NCBI GenBank assembly: GCA_011319805.1
Contig: SJRY01000068.1
Coordinates: forward strand, 365,236-429,235
Direction: 5' to 3'
DNA length: 64,000 nucleotides
Origin: Macrocybe gigantea
Lineage: Eukaryota > Basidiomycota > Agaricomycetes > Agaricales > Callistosporiaceae
The notes beneath the pieces are model-generated. The model saw only the letters and a list, made by a program, of their open reading frames with translations, did not search any database and was not told where the DNA came from. Shown here piece after piece: positions 61,700 to 64,000 of this stretch (within the stretch, counting starts at the first letter, position 1; each line of letters opens with the position of its first letter). The translations under genes and the position numbers were made by a program.

Positions 61700-64000
61700 C
61701 TACTTCAATGTAATATTTTCTTCAAAGCTAGGGACAGCTTGCCATAGCGTCCGTGCAGAGATACATAATGTCTGTCTACCGATTATTTGCGCGTACATAC
61801 CTGTAAGATAGCGATGGTATATATAACGGGGAAAGCAAGATACAGCGAACGAAAGAGGATCAAAAGGAATGAAAATTTTACGAGGCATGCTCCCAACTGC
61901 TACCACTCCCGCTGGGCTGTCATTCCTGGAATGCTCGGGTTCATCCCGATATGAAGTAGACGGTCCAGCGTCGGCCGTCGACGGCTCTTCATCGTCCAAG
62001 AAGCCTGAGTGGAAGCCCAGACCTAGAGATACGCTCATCAGGATGCACGCCCCGCAAGCCCGTCTCCTCATCGTCGTCATCTGAAACCTCGCGAAGGCAT
62101 CATAAAGCTCCTTGGTAGGACGTGCCGTGCTAGTCTGACCAGTGGTGAGGGCGCTCATGGAGACATCGTCGGTCGCAGGTAGAGGTTGTAATTGGCTATC
62201 CTTGCCTTGCGACGTCCCAAAAGAACACACCGGCTCCAACAACGAAAGGACAACAACTCCAGAGCCGCAAAGAACCATTTTTGGTTCGAGACGAGGTTTG
62301 AAAGACCAGGGAACCAGCCCACATCGGGTGTAGGGGTATTCGTGGATGACGTCGTCGCCGCAGCAGGTTGAGCAGATGAGAAAGCAGGGTTTGTATTTTC
62401 GCCCTCGGCTGTGCCATGGTCGCCGGGTAGGTGAGCGGTGGCTTGGCGTGAATTTTCGTAGTCGTTGGGGTAGTCGGGACGGGTCTGGGGGCAGGAGGGA
62501 GTATGTCGTCCACTTCAGGTACTTCGTACTTTTTCGCTTTTGAAGGATCGATGGATGTGCCCCAGAATATCATGTTCCAGCCCAGGAAGGTGCCATTGCT
62601 CACTTCTGGCATGTTCTGGTCCGACACACGGACTGTCCATTCACCAACGGGATTCTCTCCCTGTAAGATATTAGTCTGGCATTGAAAGCTAATGGTCGGA
62701 GGGTGACTGCTTACCAGTGCTTGACTGACATGAACTGCCAACCTGGGAAACCGCTGGTCGCCTTGTCAGCAGGGCGCTTCTTGGCTAAGATACTCTTGAT
62801 GCCGCCTGGGCTCGTAATTTCCACCTCGACATCCCCTCGCACGGTGTGGTTTATCCAGACTCTGACATTGATGTGCTCAAGCGATTCAAAATTGTTGTCC
62901 AGAAGCATTTGTTTAGTGATAGTGATCTTGCTGGTGACACCTTCAGGTCCAATGAACTGTCCTCCCGAATACACCTCTGGGTCTAGCATCGTCCCGTTGC
63001 CCAACTGAATAGTTTCAGTTTCGAACCACGCCTGCGGCTTGACGAGGCTCCAAGTCTGAGCGTTCTTGACGAACCTATGCGCATCCAGGACACCATACCC
63101 GTATTTGTAGCTGTAAAGCCTTCCCATGGCCGTTCGCTCCCAATCCGGATCGTCAGGATTGATCATGCGAGCAGTCTCAATACATAGATATTGGATATCG
63201 CCCAGGTCAGGTCAGATCTGTGATAAAAATGATGCGATAATGTCAATGAAAGTTTCACATACTAACTAGGAATTGGACAAACCGAGCTTCGAGAGCAAGA
63301 GCAAAGACACCAACGGCGTTGGGAGCCGCAGCCGATGTGCCTCCATGAGAAATGGTGCATTCATTCTTCCCCTTGTCTGTAGTGACCTATGTCGCGTCAT
63401 TATCAAAAATAAGAGGGACCAGGACGCATCGACGAACGATATGTTTCCCGCTGCCCGAACTATAGGCCACAATCATATTGGCCGCACAAGGTTCAGAATA
63501 ATAAGGATGAAGGCCTTTGTAGTCGACAGCAGATACGGTCACGGAGTAAATGCTGTTCGTATAGCCATCAAAGTTGCACTGATCTCCATTGGCTGCGCCA
63601 TTGCCGCTTGCAAACACGAATATCGAACCTTTTCCGCCGCGACCATTGTTGATGCCATTTACAACGGCCTTTTTGATGAGGTATCCCGGACCTTCCATAG
63701 CTTGACCATTGTCGGGCGGTCCCCAACTACAACTATAAATAGATACGTTGTGGAAACCATAATTGAGGGCCGCGGCTTCGTCAACGTCAGATATAGGTCC
63801 CGAAAGAATGCGAACTCCGGCCACTTTGGACCCATATGCGATACCGAGGCCACACGCGTTGTTTTTCCCTGCGGCAACTTGGCCGGCACAACGCGTGCCG
63901 TGGTGGTCATCGAATTTCTTTGGCGTGGGTAGTGGTTCGTGGTCATTGAAGTCGTAAGAGTCGTCTGCATCCTGCGGAGGTGGATTACGAAGCGTAAATG
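61700..64000 (-). CDS. KEX2: Kexin (Kex2-type proprotein convertase), 5' part outside the window, frame broken repeatedly
   Basis: A Golgi endoprotease that cuts secretory precursors after dibasic sites. From the right edge: DADDSYDFNDHEPLPTPKKF, then DDHHGTRCAGQVAAGKNNAC with the catalytic His, VRILSGPISDVDEAAALNYG, SCSWGPPDNGQAMEGPGYLI, and FASGNGAANGDQCNFDGYTN with the oxyanion Asn. TISHGGTSAAAPNAVGVFAL holds the catalytic Ser. The P domain follows (INVRVWINHTVRGDVEVEIT, GEWTVRVSDQNMPEVSNGTF). The Ser/Thr-rich stalk, membrane segment and cytosolic tail (near 62180-62430) can be read only by changing frame about five times, each at a C or G run. The tail (DSQLQPLPATDDVSMSALTT) is then open to 61700. 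The catalytic Asp lies beyond the window. It is convergent with MCM7. Confidence 0.88.

Overview
The window is nuclear DNA of a basidiomycete fungus, most likely a mushroom-forming Agaricomycete. Genes are dense and mostly 100-500 bp apart on both strands. Almost every coding region is cut by many short GT-AG introns of about 45-70 nt. The gene set is fungal: white-collar 2, the DASH subunit Dad3, Atg9, kexin, a Zn2Cys6 regulator, a DNMT1-type methyltransferase, and a remnant of a RecQ-type helicase family that is abundant in Agaricomycetes. All gene models were read by eye from conserved protein blocks and splice signals, so outer limits are firmer than individual exon edges.

Layout. 1-3.4 kb: the 5' part of a secreted type-B carboxylesterase on the minus strand, a coding remnant, and a 782-bp element with 93-bp terminal inverted repeats around a broken RecQ-like helicase piece. 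3.4-11.4 kb: a CWF19L1/Drn1 splicing-associated protein with three CCHC knuckles, a PLP aminotransferase and arginase sharing a promoter, and a small orphan gene. 11.9-25.4 kb: a long coiled-coil kinesin-4, a mitochondrial-type SDR, WC-2, the Arp2/3 subunit ARPC1, DAD3 and a BTB-like protein. 26-33.1 kb: an AGC-like kinase, inositol-pentakisphosphate 2-kinase, isovaleryl-CoA dehydrogenase and a Zn2Cys6 factor. 33.1-34.6 kb is the only large gene-poor gap. 34.6-42.4 kb: LIS1/PAC1, mitochondrial ATP synthase beta, tRNA-Ser(AGA), a DUF1776 membrane protein and a 2',3'-cyclic phosphodiesterase. 42.5-64 kb: cytosolic glutamyl-tRNA synthetase, 2-isopropylmalate synthase with a duplicated regulatory domain, ATG9, an EH-domain adaptor, DNMT1, MCM7 and the C-terminal part of kexin.

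How genes work together. This is ordinary housekeeping chromatin with no secondary-metabolite, defence or pathogenicity cluster. Three head-to-head pairs look like shared regulatory units. GUS1/LEU4 has a perfect Gcn4 site midway between the two start codons. DNMT1/MCM7 has only 95 bp between start codons and carries an ACGCGT cell-cycle box. Aminotransferase/arginase has GATAA motifs.

Quality warning. Reading frames break by one missing base, always next to a C or G run, in several conserved and probably essential genes (ATP2, ATG9, kexin, IPK1, CPD1, the Zn2Cys6 factor). The pattern points to base-calling or assembly contraction of homopolymers rather than to pseudogenes. I found no convincing new multi-gene system. 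The best leads are the inverted-repeat helicase element, the doubled LeuA domain and the two compact shared promoters.
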